A stretch of DNA of 64,000 bases, from positions 79,176 to 143,175 of the forward strand of contig NZ_JAHDGE010000002.1 of NCBI RefSeq assembly GCF_020627745.1, given 5' to 3'. The translations under genes and the position numbers were made by a program. The DNA comes from Pseudooctadecabacter sp. GTDB taxonomy: Bacteria; Pseudomonadota; Alphaproteobacteria; Rhodobacterales; Rhodobacteraceae. Under the pieces are notes generated by a model. The model made no database searches, was not told where the DNA came from, and saw nothing but the letters and a program-made list of their open reading frames with translations. Below, piece after piece: positions 49,813-59,160 of the stretch. Every line of letters begins with the position of its first letter. The first letter of the stretch is position 1.

Positions 49813-50613
49813 TCAGGCGTTCAGATCGACCCAGACCGGCACGTGGTCTGACGGTTTTTCGCGCCCGCGCACCTCGCTTTCGATCCAGCAGTCCTGCAAC
49901 AGGTCAGCACATTGATGTGACAGTAAAAAATGGTCAATCCTGATGCCGTCATTCCTGTCCCATGCTCCGGCTTGATAATCCCAGAACGAATAATGGCCGG
50001 GGCCATGATGGCGGGCGCGGAACGCCTCGGTCAGGCCAAGGTTCAGCAGGCGGCGGAAAGCCGCGCGGCTGTCGGGGCGAAACAGGGCGTCGTCGGCCCA
50101 GGCTTCGGGGCGTTTTGCGTCTTCGGGCTGGGGAATTATGTTGTAATCTCCGGCCATTAGGAACGGTTCTTCACGTTCCAAAAGGGCCTCGGCGCGGGCC
50201 TTGAGGCGGTCCATCCAGCGCAGTTTGTAGTCGTATTTCGGGCCCGGAGCGGGGTTGCCGTTGGGCAGATAGAGGCCGCAAATGCGGATGGGCCGATCAC
50301 CCATCACCGAGGCTTCGATATAGCGGGCTTCGATATCGTCTTCGTTGTCGCGGCCCGTGCCCTCACCGCCGGGCAGGCCACGGGTCACATCCTCAAGCGG
50401 GAGCTTGGACAGAATCGCGACACCGTTAAAGCCTTTTTGCCCATGGGTTTCGACGATATATCCCATGTCTTCAAAGTGTTGGCGTGGGAACCCTTCGTCA
50501 ACGGATTTGATTTCCTGCAGGATCGCAACGTCGGGCTGCGACCCTTCCAACCACTCTGTCAGGGCGCCGATGCGCGCCTTGATGCCGTTGATATTGAACG
50601 TCGCGATTTTCAT
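49813..50613 (-). CDS. xthA: Exodeoxyribonuclease III
   Basis: MKIATFNINGIKARIGALTEWLEGSQPDVAILQEIKSVDEGFP..., PFLMAGDYNIIPQPEDAKRPEAWADDALF, SDHVPVWVDL. Confidence 0.95.
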   Translation of the reverse strand: MKIATFNINGIKARIGALTEWLEGSQPDVAILQEIKSVDEGFPRQHFEDMGYIVETHGQKGFNGVAILSKLPLEDVTRGLPGGEGTGRDNEDDIEARYIEASVMGDRPIRICGLYLPNGNPAPGPKYDYKLRWMDRLKARAEALLEREEPFLMAGDYNIIPQPEDAKRPEAWADDALFRPDSRAAFRRLLNLGLTEAFRARHHGPGHYSFWDYQAGAWDRNDGIRIDHFLLSHQCADLLQDCWIESEVRGREKPSDHVPVWVDLNA

Positions 50614-50698
50614 GACCAGCCCCTTATTTGTGCATCCGTTTTGACCGGTTGGACGGACGAAAACAAGCGCATGGTTCGCGTATGACTGCGGGTCTGGC

Positions 50699-51025
50699 CT
50701 ACATCGAGAAACTGACGCCACAGCCGCAGGAGCTGGAGGCGTTGGGATTCTCAATCACGAAGCGCGCGCCGATCAGTTCTTCGGTAAAATCAATTGTGGC
50801 ATCGGCCAGAAACGGCAGGGACACGGCGTCGATGACAACCTTTTCGCCAGCGCCTTCAAGAACCAGATCATCGTCCTTGGGATCATCCAGGTCGATCTCA
50901 TATTGAAAGCCGGAACAGCCACCGCCCTCCACGGCGATGCGCAGCGCCTTGCCAGCGGCCTGTGCGCCGATTTCGGACAGGCGTTCGAAGGCGCGAGGGG
51001 TGACTTTCGGGGGCAACGTCAACAT
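50699..51025 (-). CDS. erpA: Iron-sulfur cluster insertion protein (A-type carrier)
   Basis: MLTLPPKVTPRAFERLSEIGAQAAGKALRIAVEGGGCSGFQYEI...NPNASSSCGCGVSF. Confidence 0.88.
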   Translation of the reverse strand: MLTLPPKVTPRAFERLSEIGAQAAGKALRIAVEGGGCSGFQYEIDLDDPKDDDLVLEGAGEKVVIDAVSLPFLADATIDFTEELIGARFVIENPNASSSCGCGVSFSM

Positions 51026-51133
51026 TTTGGCAACCTTTTCATGGTCAGACTGGCGCTGGAGGGCCGTAACGCAATATAGGAGGATCAGGCAGGGGCGACA
51101 AGGCAGGTTGCCCGCAACCAAAAGGGACAGATC

Positions 51134-52297
51134 ATGGCAGCACCCTACGCGTGCAGCCCGGCGCAGACGCGCGGGCGGTTGTATTCTGAGGATGAAAGCG
51201 TGTTCAGGTCTCCGTTCCAGCGCGATCGCGACCGCATTATTCATGCCTCTGCCTTCCGGCGGTTGAAACACAAAACGCAAGTGTTCGTGGAACACGAGGG
51301 CGATTATTTCCGCACGCGGCTGACCCATTCGATCGAGGTGGCTCAGGTGGCGCGGACGATTGCGGGTGCTTTGGGGCTGAACGCAGAACTGACCGAGGCG
51401 GTGGCGCTGGCCCATGATCTGGGACACACGCCGTTCGGACACACAGGTGAAGATGCCCTTGCGGCCCTGATGGCGCCCTATGGCGGGTTTGATCATAATG
51501 CGCAGGCGATCCGGATTGTAACCTCATTGGAGCGACATTACGCGGAGTGGGACGGTCTGAACCTGACATGGGAAACGCTGGAAGGCATCGCCAAGCACAA
51601 CGGTCCGGTCGTGACCGAAGGCACGCAGGATGCCGTGCCCTATGCGCTGGAGGATTACAACCGCCGCCATGATCTGGAACTGCACACCCATGCCAGTGCA
51701 GAGGCGCAGGTGGCCGCGCTGTCGGACGACATTGCCTACAACCACCATGACATTCACGACGGGTTGCGGGCGGAATTGTTCGGGACGGAGGATTTGCTGG
51801 CCCTGCCGATCGTGGGCGATTGCTTTCGCGAGGTCGACAGCCGCTACCCGGCGCTGGAGCGCGACCGCCGACGACACGAGGCTTTGCGGCGGTTTTTCGG
51901 GGTGCTGGTGGAGGACGTCATTGCCGTGACCCGCGCCAATCTGGCCGCGCTTGACCCGTCGGGATGCGATGACCTGCGTGGAGCAGGGCGGATGATGGTG
52001 CAGTTTTCTCCGGCATTGTGGGCGGATCTGAAGACGGTAAGGGGCTTTTTGTTCACCCAGATGTACCGTGCGCCAAGCGTGGTGAAAATGCGCCGTGAGG
52101 TGACGCAGGTGGTTGAGGATTTGTTCCCTCTGTTCATGTCCCGGCCCGAGGATCTGCCGCAGGCGTGGCGCAAGGACGTGGCGGCTGCGAAAGATGAAAC
52201 CGCGCTTGCGCGGATCGTCAGCGATTATATCAGCGGCATGACCGACAGGTTTGCATTGGAGACCCACAGCCGGTTGGTGGGCGGCAGCGCAATTTAG
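51134..52297 (+). CDS. dgt: Deoxyguanosinetriphosphate triphosphohydrolase-like protein (HD domain)
   Basis: SPFQRDRDRIIHASAFRRLKHKTQVFVEHEGDYFRTRLTHSIEVAQVARTIAGALG, AHDLGHTPFGHTGEDAL, SDDIAYNHHDIHDGL. Confidence 0.93.
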   Translation: MAAPYACSPAQTRGRLYSEDESVFRSPFQRDRDRIIHASAFRRLKHKTQVFVEHEGDYFRTRLTHSIEVAQVARTIAGALGLNAELTEAVALAHDLGHTPFGHTGEDALAALMAPYGGFDHNAQAIRIVTSLERHYAEWDGLNLTWETLEGIAKHNGPVVTEGTQDAVPYALEDYNRRHDLELHTHASAEAQVAALSDDIAYNHHDIHDGLRAELFGTEDLLALPIVGDCFREVDSRYPALERDRRRHEALRRFFGVLVEDVIAVTRANLAALDPSGCDDLRGAGRMMVQFSPALWADLKTVRGFLFTQMYRAPSVVKMRREVTQVVEDLFPLFMSRPEDLPQAWRKDVAAAKDETALARIVSDYISGMTDRFALETHSRLVGGSAI

Positions 52298-53400
52298 TCG
52301 GCGCGACTGCGGCGCAGGGTTGTCACGACGCCCAGATAAAGCACCATGAAGCCGCCGACCCCGATTGAGGCTGCCAAGTTATCACGGGCGAAAGCCTGTG
52401 AATAATCTTGGTAGAGGATCGGCTGGCCGTTAAATCCAAGGGAAATAAAGGGCTTGATCCACAGCGCCATGGCCCCCGCAACAACAGGGGCGACGAGCCA
52501 GACCGCCGCCATCGGCAGGCGCGTGGGGCCTGAATAAAGGATCAAGGCGGGCAGTGCGAAAAAGGCAAGGCCCAGCGGGAACATATTGAGGATCGCAACA
52601 TCCATCGTGGTCGTCGCAAACCCGAACGACGGTAAAGCCGACGCTGCGAATAATGTGCCGCCCATGGCAATCAGCAGCCCCGATGTCATGACAATCAGCC
52701 ATGCGGGGGGCTCATCTGTCATGCGAACGCAGGCAACCGCCAAAAAGGGCAGCACCGCAGGAATGTACAACGAAAGCATGAAAATCAGCGGCGTTTCACG
52801 TGGCATTTGAGCGATCAACACGCTGCACCCGACAATAAGGGGCGCGCCTGCGGCACCGATCCAGCGCACCCCGGGTTCGCTGCCCAACATCACGTAGCAG
52901 GCCATCAGAAGGACGCCCGCCGCCATAAGTAACAAAAGCCTAGAAAAGGCCAACGGTTCGTCACCCAACAGCTCATCCACAAGGGGGAGTCCAAAGGGCG
53001 TCGCGGACAACTGAGATGGTCCCCCTAGGCTTTCGGGCACTTCCACCGTCAATCCGGACGTCATGAGATCCGCCGTGTCAGGCCCCAACTGCGGCAGCAT
53101 CAGCATCGCGATCATCGACAGGCTGAACACGAGCCCGATGATCATCGTCGGGGTCGCGAACATTGCGCCGCGCGTGCGGGCTTTTGCTGCCATGGTCGCG
53201 CCCAAAAGGGTGATCGCCAGATAGGCGGTCAGCGCGTGCAAAGTGGATGTTTTGACAAATGACGCGCGGTCCGGTTCGCCGCTCGGTGTTGAGTAGAGGG
53301 CCGACAGGCCGGGCTGCGCCAGTTCGGCGCGCATCAGCACTGCGGTCAGGGCAGCCAGCATGGCGGCCAGCGCCGTGAAGAAAAAGAGGATGCGGGGCAT
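52294..53400 (-). CDS. Polytopic membrane protein of unknown function
   Basis: 368 aa with multiple hydrophobic helices; converges on dgt with a 4-nt overlap. Confidence 0.65.
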   Translation of the reverse strand: MPRILFFFTALAAMLAALTAVLMRAELAQPGLSALYSTPSGEPDRASFVKTSTLHALTAYLAITLLGATMAAKARTRGAMFATPTMIIGLVFSLSMIAMLMLPQLGPDTADLMTSGLTVEVPESLGGPSQLSATPFGLPLVDELLGDEPLAFSRLLLLMAAGVLLMACYVMLGSEPGVRWIGAAGAPLIVGCSVLIAQMPRETPLIFMLSLYIPAVLPFLAVACVRMTDEPPAWLIVMTSGLLIAMGGTLFAASALPSFGFATTTMDVAILNMFPLGLAFFALPALILYSGPTRLPMAAVWLVAPVVAGAMALWIKPFISLGFNGQPILYQDYSQAFARDNLAASIGVGGFMVLYLGVVTTLRRSRAD

Positions 53401-53462
53401 GGGGGCCTCGTTGACGTCTGTTGTGACAGTGCTAAACGGACGGGTGATTGAAAGGAAGTGTC

Positions 53463-55196
53463 ATGAACCTGTTTGCCGATATCCGCGCCCTTGTGCTGGA
53501 CTGTCTTGAGGCGATGACCGCAGAGGGCGTCCTGCCCGGCGGGCTGTCGTTCGACAACGTCACGGTGGAGCCTCCGCGTGATGCGGCGCACGGCGATATG
53601 GCGACGAATGCGGCAATGGTGCTGGCCAAACCCGCGGGGGCCAAGCCGCGCGAGATTGCGGAAACGCTGGCCGCACGGCTGGTGGCGGATGGCCGCGTGG
53701 CCTCTGCGGATGTGGCGGGACCGGGGTTTTTGAACCTGCGGCTGGCGGTGGACGTCTGGGGCGAGGTTGTGCGCGCGGCGCTGACCGATCCGGCGTTTGG
53801 CCGGTCGGACATGGGGGCGGGCAAGTCCGTGAATGTGGAATATGTGTCGGCCAACCCGACGGGTCCGTTGCATGTGGGCCACACACGGGGGGCAATCTTT
53901 GGCGATGCGCTGGCGTCCTTGCTGGATTACGCGGGCTTCAAGGTGACGCGGGAATACTACATCAACGACGGCGGCGGGCAGGTCGATGTTCTGGCGCGGT
54001 CCGTCTATTTGCGCTACCTTGAGGCGCATGGTCAGGAGGTCACGTTCGAGGACGGAACCTACCCCGGGGATTACCTGATCGCGGCGGGCGAGGCGCTGAA
54101 GGCGAAGGTCGGCGATGCGTATCTGGAGCAGAACGAGGCAGAGTGGCTGCCCCATGTGCGGACCTTCGCGACAGAGGCGATGATGGATTTGATCCGGGCG
54201 GATCTGGCGTCTTTGGGCATCAAGATGGATGTCTTTTTCTCCGAGAAGTCCTTGTATGGGACGGGGCGGATTGAACAGGCCATCGAGGATCTGAAATCGA
54301 AGGATCTGATCTATTGGGGGACGTTGAAGCCGCCCAAGGGCAAGGCCGCCGAGGATTGGAAGCCGCGTGAACAGTGGTTGTTCAAATCGACGGAGTTCGG
54401 CGATGACGAAGACCGGCCCGTGCAAAAGGGCGACGGGGCGTGGACCTATTTCGCGCCGGACATCGCCTATCATTTTGATAAGGTTTCCAGAGGGTTCGAC
54501 GCCCTTGTTGATGTATTCGGGGCGGATCACACGGGCTACGTCAAACGCATGAAGGCCGCCGTTGCGGCCCTGTCCGAGAACCGCGTGCCGCTGGATATCA
54601 AGCTGGCGCAGATCGTGCGGCTGTTCAAGAACGGTGAAGAATTCAAGATGTCCAAACGCGCGGGCACCTTTATCACCGTTCAGGATCTGGTCGACGAGGT
54701 CGGCAAGGATGTGGCGCGGTTCATCATGCTGACCCGCAAGAACGACACGCCCTTTGATTTCGATTTCGACAAGGTGACCGAGCAGTCCAAGGACAATCCT
54801 GTGTTCTACGTCCAGTACGCCCACGCGCGTGTCCATTCGGTCTTGCGCAAGGCGGCAGAGGCAGGAATTGACACCTCCGATCTGGCGGCGGCGGACCTGA
54901 CGCTGGCCACCCATGAGGCGGAAATCGCGCTGGCTGCGAAGGCTGCGGAATGGCCGCGGGTGGTCGAAATTGCCGCCCGCACAAACGAGCCGCACCGGAT
55001 TGCGCTTTACCTCTATGACCTTGCATCCGAACTTCACGGTTTGTGGAACCGGGGCAATGACGATTTGTCCTTGCGGTTCATTCAGGACGATGTAGCGGCC
55101 TCACAAGCGAAAATCGCCCTGATCCGGGCCGTTTCCGTTGTAATTTCCCACGGCTTGGGTATTCTTGGGGTCACTCCGGCAGAAGAGATGCGCTAA
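53463..55196 (+). CDS. argS: Arginyl-tRNA synthetase
   Basis: VEYVSANPTGPLHVGHTRGAIFGDALASLLDYAG; FGADHTGYVKRMKAAV; FKMSKRAGTFITVQDLVDEVGKDVARFIMLTRKND. Confidence 0.97.
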   Translation: MNLFADIRALVLDCLEAMTAEGVLPGGLSFDNVTVEPPRDAAHGDMATNAAMVLAKPAGAKPREIAETLAARLVADGRVASADVAGPGFLNLRLAVDVWGEVVRAALTDPAFGRSDMGAGKSVNVEYVSANPTGPLHVGHTRGAIFGDALASLLDYAGFKVTREYYINDGGGQVDVLARSVYLRYLEAHGQEVTFEDGTYPGDYLIAAGEALKAKVGDAYLEQNEAEWLPHVRTFATEAMMDLIRADLASLGIKMDVFFSEKSLYGTGRIEQAIEDLKSKDLIYWGTLKPPKGKAAEDWKPREQWLFKSTEFGDDEDRPVQKGDGAWTYFAPDIAYHFDKVSRGFDALVDVFGADHTGYVKRMKAAVAALSENRVPLDIKLAQIVRLFKNGEEFKMSKRAGTFITVQDLVDEVGKDVARFIMLTRKNDTPFDFDFDKVTEQSKDNPVFYVQYAHARVHSVLRKAAEAGIDTSDLAAADLTLATHEAEIALAAKAAEWPRVVEIAARTNEPHRIALYLYDLASELHGLWNRGNDDLSLRFIQDDVAASQAKIALIRAVSVVISHGLGILGVTPAEEMR

Positions 55197-55318
55197 AGCG
55201 TACGCGTGCCGCCGGGGTAAGGCAGGCGCCGGTGGCGTCGACACGGATGTGATCGGGCAGATTGCATGACAACGGTTCAAACAACGACGGCACACAAGTG
55301 CTGCGCAGTGAGGCGGAC

Positions 55319-56347
55319 ATGGCAGATTTTACGGCAGGCCCGAACGGGGCCAACGCAGGGATTCCCGCAGGAAAATATGTGAACATTGCAGCGGCGGCGG
55401 TGTCGGTCGCGCTCATGGGTGGCGTGGGCGTCTGGGGTTACAAGTTGCTGATGCGCGATGTGACCGGCGTGCCGGTGGTCCGCGCTATGGAAGGCGACAT
55501 GCGGGTGGCCCCGGAGAACCCCGGTGGCGAGATTGCGTCGAATGTCGGGTTGTCCGTCAATTCCGTGCCCGCCGACGGGGGGGCCGCGGAACCTGAGGAC
55601 CGTCTGGTGCTGGCCCCCGGTGGTGTGGGCCTTGAGGCGGAGGACCTTGAAGTGACCCCTGTGGCCGAGGCTGCGGAGGTGTCCCCCGCACCGGCCCCCG
55701 AGATTGCGGCTGCCGTGCAGGCCACGCTGGAGCTTGACGCGGTGGATGTGCCCGAGTTGACGGCATCAGCCGCCCCGCAGGATCCGCAAGCGCCGCTGAC
55801 GGCGGAGGATGTTCTGGCGCTGGCCGACCAGATTGCCGCCGGGGCCGCCCCCCTGACCGATCTTCAGGCAGGGGAAACAGCACCCATCGAAGTTGCGGTG
55901 AATGGCGTCGTCGTCGACCCCAATGTCATTCCGGACGCCGTTCCGGGTGTTCGCCGGTCGCCGCGTCCGACCGCACGACCCGCCGTGGCCGCCTCTCTTG
56001 CCCGGCCTGCCACGCCTGCCGCAGCCCCTGCGGCGGCCCAATCCGGCGCCGTGACGGCACCACCTTCGGCCGAAGTGACGACAGCGGCGTTGCCGGTTGG
56101 CACGAAACTTGTGCAGCTTGGGGCCTTTGACAGCCCCGAGATTGCAGCGACCGAATGGGGCCGTCTGACGGCACGGTTCCCCGAGTTTTTCGACGGCAAG
56201 GATCAGGTGATCCAGCAGGCCGCATCCGGAGGGCGGACATTCTTCAGGCTGCGGGCGATGAATTTTGCCGACCTCAACGATGCGCGCCGGTTCTGTGCAG
56301 CCATGTCTGCCGAGGGCGCGCCCTGCATTCCTGTCGTGGTGCGCTGA
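55319..56347 (+). CDS. SPOR domain-containing protein
   Basis: Single TM (VNIAAAAVSVALMGGVGVWGYKLL), Ala/Pro-rich linker, C-terminal VQLGAFDSPEIAATEWGRLTARFPEFFDGKDQVIQQAASGGRTFFRLRAMNF. Confidence 0.88.
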   Translation: MADFTAGPNGANAGIPAGKYVNIAAAAVSVALMGGVGVWGYKLLMRDVTGVPVVRAMEGDMRVAPENPGGEIASNVGLSVNSVPADGGAAEPEDRLVLAPGGVGLEAEDLEVTPVAEAAEVSPAPAPEIAAAVQATLELDAVDVPELTASAAPQDPQAPLTAEDVLALADQIAAGAAPLTDLQAGETAPIEVAVNGVVVDPNVIPDAVPGVRRSPRPTARPAVAASLARPATPAAAPAAAQSGAVTAPPSAEVTTAALPVGTKLVQLGAFDSPEIAATEWGRLTARFPEFFDGKDQVIQQAASGGRTFFRLRAMNFADLNDARRFCAAMSAEGAPCIPVVVR

Positions 56348-57336
56348 TGCGTTTCGGGGCCGCAATCTTTGGCCCCGAGGGGCTTGAGATAACCGACTGG
56401 GAACGCGCCTTTTTTCGCGATTTCCGGCCGTTCGGGTTCATCCTGTTCTCCCGCAATGTGGAGACCCCCGACCAGCTGCGCAAACTGTGCGACGACCTGC
56501 GGGAGGCCGCAGGACATGAGGCCGTTGTTCTGGTCGATCAGGAGGGGGGGCGGGTCCAGCGGCTGCGCGCCCCGCACTGGCGGCAATGGCTGCCGCCGAT
56601 GGATCATATGCAGGTGTCTGACGATCCGGTCCGGTCCTTGTGGCTGCGATACCGGTTGATTGCCGCTGAGCTGCGGGCGGTGGGGATCGACGGTAATTGT
56701 GCGCCTTGCGCGGATATCGCAGGCCGCGTGACCCATCCGTTCCTGCGCAACCGCTGTTATGGCGACGATGTGGAAACGGTGATGGATGCCGCCCGCGCAG
56801 TGGCGGAGGCCCATCTGGCAGGGGGCGTTCTGCCCGTGGCCAAACATATTCCGGGGCACGGTCTGGCATCGGTGGACAGCCACAAGGACCTGCCGCGCGT
56901 GACAGCGCCCCGTGCCTTTCTGGAAGCGCAGGATTTTGCACCGTTCCGGGCGCTCGCCGATCTGCCTTTGGGGATGACGGCGCATGTTGTCTACGATGAC
57001 TTCGATCCGGAGTATCCCGCCACCACGTCGCGGGTGATGAATGATGTGATCCGCACCGATATCGGGTTCGGCGGCTTGTTGATGACCGACGATATTTCCA
57101 TGGAGGCCCTTGAGGGCGATGCCGCCACGCGCAGCCGCGCGTCGATTGCGGCAGGCTGCGATGTGGTCTTGCACTGCAACGGCAAGGCCCCCGAACTGAC
57201 CGCTGTGGCCGACGCCGTGGGCGTGATGACGGATGCCGCACAGGCCCGCGCTGAGGCCGCCCTGACATGGCGCAAAGCGCCAACGCCCGTTGACATTGGC
57301 GCGCTTGCAGAAGAACTTGACGACCTTATGAATTAG
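56347..57336 (+). CDS. nagZ: Beta-N-acetylhexosaminidase (GH3)
   Basis: FGFILFSRNV-type motif (FRPFGFILFSRNVETPDQLRKL), VDQEGGRVQRLR, PVAKHIPGHGLASVDSHKDLP, LLMTDDISMEAL; TGATG overlap with SPOR gene. Confidence 0.95.
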   Translation: MRFGAAIFGPEGLEITDWERAFFRDFRPFGFILFSRNVETPDQLRKLCDDLREAAGHEAVVLVDQEGGRVQRLRAPHWRQWLPPMDHMQVSDDPVRSLWLRYRLIAAELRAVGIDGNCAPCADIAGRVTHPFLRNRCYGDDVETVMDAARAVAEAHLAGGVLPVAKHIPGHGLASVDSHKDLPRVTAPRAFLEAQDFAPFRALADLPLGMTAHVVYDDFDPEYPATTSRVMNDVIRTDIGFGGLLMTDDISMEALEGDAATRSRASIAAGCDVVLHCNGKAPELTAVADAVGVMTDAAQARAEAALTWRKAPTPVDIGALAEELDDLMN

Positions 57337-57366
57337 GGTCGTTTCAGGGACCCGTAAGGGGCAGGG

Positions 57367-58155
57367 ATGTCAGACAGCAGCACCGATCCAGTGATCGACG
57401 TCAGCGACCGGCTTGCCGCCGAGGCGCTGATCGTGGACGTGGACGGGTTCGAAGGCCCGCTGGACCTGCTGTTAACGCTGAGCCGGACGCAAAAGGTGGA
57501 TTTGCGACAGATTTCCGTGCTGGCGCTGGCGGAACAATACCTCGCCTTCATCGACAAGGCGCGCGATCTGCGGCTGGAACTGGCGGCGGATTATCTGGTC
57601 ATGGCGGCGTGGCTCGCGTTTCTGAAATCCCGTCTGTTGTTGCCCCCGGACCCGACTGAAGAAGGCCCGTCAGGCGAAGAACTGGCCGCTCATCTGGCGT
57701 TTCAGCTTGAACGGCTGGCCGCCATGCGCGATGCGGCAGCCAAATTGATGGCCCGCGACCAGCTGGGCCGCGATTTTTTCGCCCGTGGCATCACCGAAGA
57801 CGTCACGCGGACACGTCGTGTGACATACACCGCGACGCTGTTGGACCTGATGCAGGGCTATGCGCGCATCCGCACCAAAGACGAATTCCGCCCCTTTGTG
57901 ATGGACCGCGAGAAGGTCTTCACAATGGAGGAGGCCTTGGGCCGGATGCGCGGGTTGATCGGCTTTGCTGGCGACTGGACGGATATCCTGTCCTATCTGC
58001 CCGACGGTTGGGAAATGGACCCTGCCAAGCGGCGGTCCGCCACCGCGTCGACCTTTGCGGCCTCATTGGAACTGGCCAAAGAAGGCCGCGTCGAAATCCG
58101 CCAAAGCGACACATTCGCGCCCATTCAGATCAGAAGGAAATCCGATGACGGATGA
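57367..58155 (+). CDS. scpA: Segregation and condensation protein A
   Basis: FEGPLDLLLTLSRTQKVDLRQISVLALAEQYLAFI...LAADYLVMAAWLAFLKSRLLLP. Confidence 0.95.
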   Translation: MSDSSTDPVIDVSDRLAAEALIVDVDGFEGPLDLLLTLSRTQKVDLRQISVLALAEQYLAFIDKARDLRLELAADYLVMAAWLAFLKSRLLLPPDPTEEGPSGEELAAHLAFQLERLAAMRDAAAKLMARDQLGRDFFARGITEDVTRTRRVTYTATLLDLMQGYARIRTKDEFRPFVMDREKVFTMEEALGRMRGLIGFAGDWTDILSYLPDGWEMDPAKRRSATASTFAASLELAKEGRVEIRQSDTFAPIQIRRKSDDG

Positions 58156-58816
58156 TGTGAACGCCGCTGATGAGGCCCCCGTTGAGGCCCCCGAAGAAAG
58201 CTTGTTCGAGGCCCCGCCCATGGGCGAACAGGAACGCATGGTCGAAGCGATTTTGTTCGCCACGGCAGAGCCCGTGACGGTCAAGGAACTGGCGGGCCGC
58301 ATGCCCCACGGCTGCGACCCGGCGGAGGCTTTGGTGCATCTGCGCAAACGGTATGAAGGCCGCGGTGTGGCCTTGATGCGAGTGGGCGATGCCTACGCGT
58401 TCCGCACAGCACCGGACCTTGGATTTCTCATGCAAAAAGAAACGGTTGAGACCCGAAAGCTCAGCCGTGCAGCGGTCGAGACTTTGGCCATTGTCAGCTA
58501 TCATCAGCCCGTCACCCGTGCGGAGATTGAGGAAATCCGGGGCGTCAGCGTCAGCCGTGGCACCATTGACCAGCTGATCGAACTGGAATGGATCAGGTTC
58601 GGACGTCGCCGGATGACACCGGGGCGGCCAGTGACCTTTGTTGTGACGCAAAATTTCCTCGATCACTTCGGTCTGGAAAGCGCGCGTGATCTGCCGGGCC
58701 TGAAGGAATTGCGCTCTGCCGGTTTGTTGGAAAGCCGCCCTGCGCCTGCCACCGGCGAACCCGATGAGGACGAAGACGACGACAGCGACCAGACCGAGAT
58801 GTTCGACGAGGCATAA
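58145..58816 (+). CDS. scpB: Segregation and condensation protein B
   Basis: MVEAILFATAEPVTVKELAGRMPHG..., ETLAIVSYHQPVTRAEIEEIRGVSVSRGTIDQLIELEWIR, FLDHFGLESARDLPGLKEL. Confidence 0.95.
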   Translation: MTDDVNAADEAPVEAPEESLFEAPPMGEQERMVEAILFATAEPVTVKELAGRMPHGCDPAEALVHLRKRYEGRGVALMRVGDAYAFRTAPDLGFLMQKETVETRKLSRAAVETLAIVSYHQPVTRAEIEEIRGVSVSRGTIDQLIELEWIRFGRRRMTPGRPVTFVVTQNFLDHFGLESARDLPGLKELRSAGLLESRPAPATGEPDEDEDDDSDQTEMFDEA

Positions 58817-58905
58817 TGCCCCCTTAGTTTTGCCCGAATTTGCGGGTAGGGTAGGAAAACGGGCACTCTTGCCTATATGCTGTCTGTCCTGACCGGAGAC
58901 CTGAC

Positions 58906-59103
58906 ATGGAACGAATTCTGAATATGATCCTGCGTCGCCTTGTAAATATGGGCGTCAATCGCGGCATTGATGCAGTGGCCAAGCGGGGTCGCGGCAAGGG
59001 CCAGACCACCCAGCAGGACCGCGATATGGAACGTCAGGGGCGGCAATCTGCCAAAAATATGCGTCAGGCGTCCAAAGTTATAAAACGCCTTAACAGGTTC
59101 TGA
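58906..59103 (+). CDS. Small basic conserved hypothetical protein (65 aa)
   Basis: MERILNMILRRLVNMGVNRGIDAVAKRGRGKGQTTQQDRDMERQGRQSAKNMRQASKVIKRLNRF. Confidence 0.65.
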   Translation: MERILNMILRRLVNMGVNRGIDAVAKRGRGKGQTTQQDRDMERQGRQSAKNMRQASKVIKRLNRF

Positions 59104-59160
59104 ATTCCGGCTTAGCGAAATCTTCACGGGCTGTGGGTCATAAGTCTCACGACATCAAAC

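Noticed and set aside
53346-55037. 563-aa minus-strand ORF
   Set aside because: Antisense to argS with all expected synthetase motifs.
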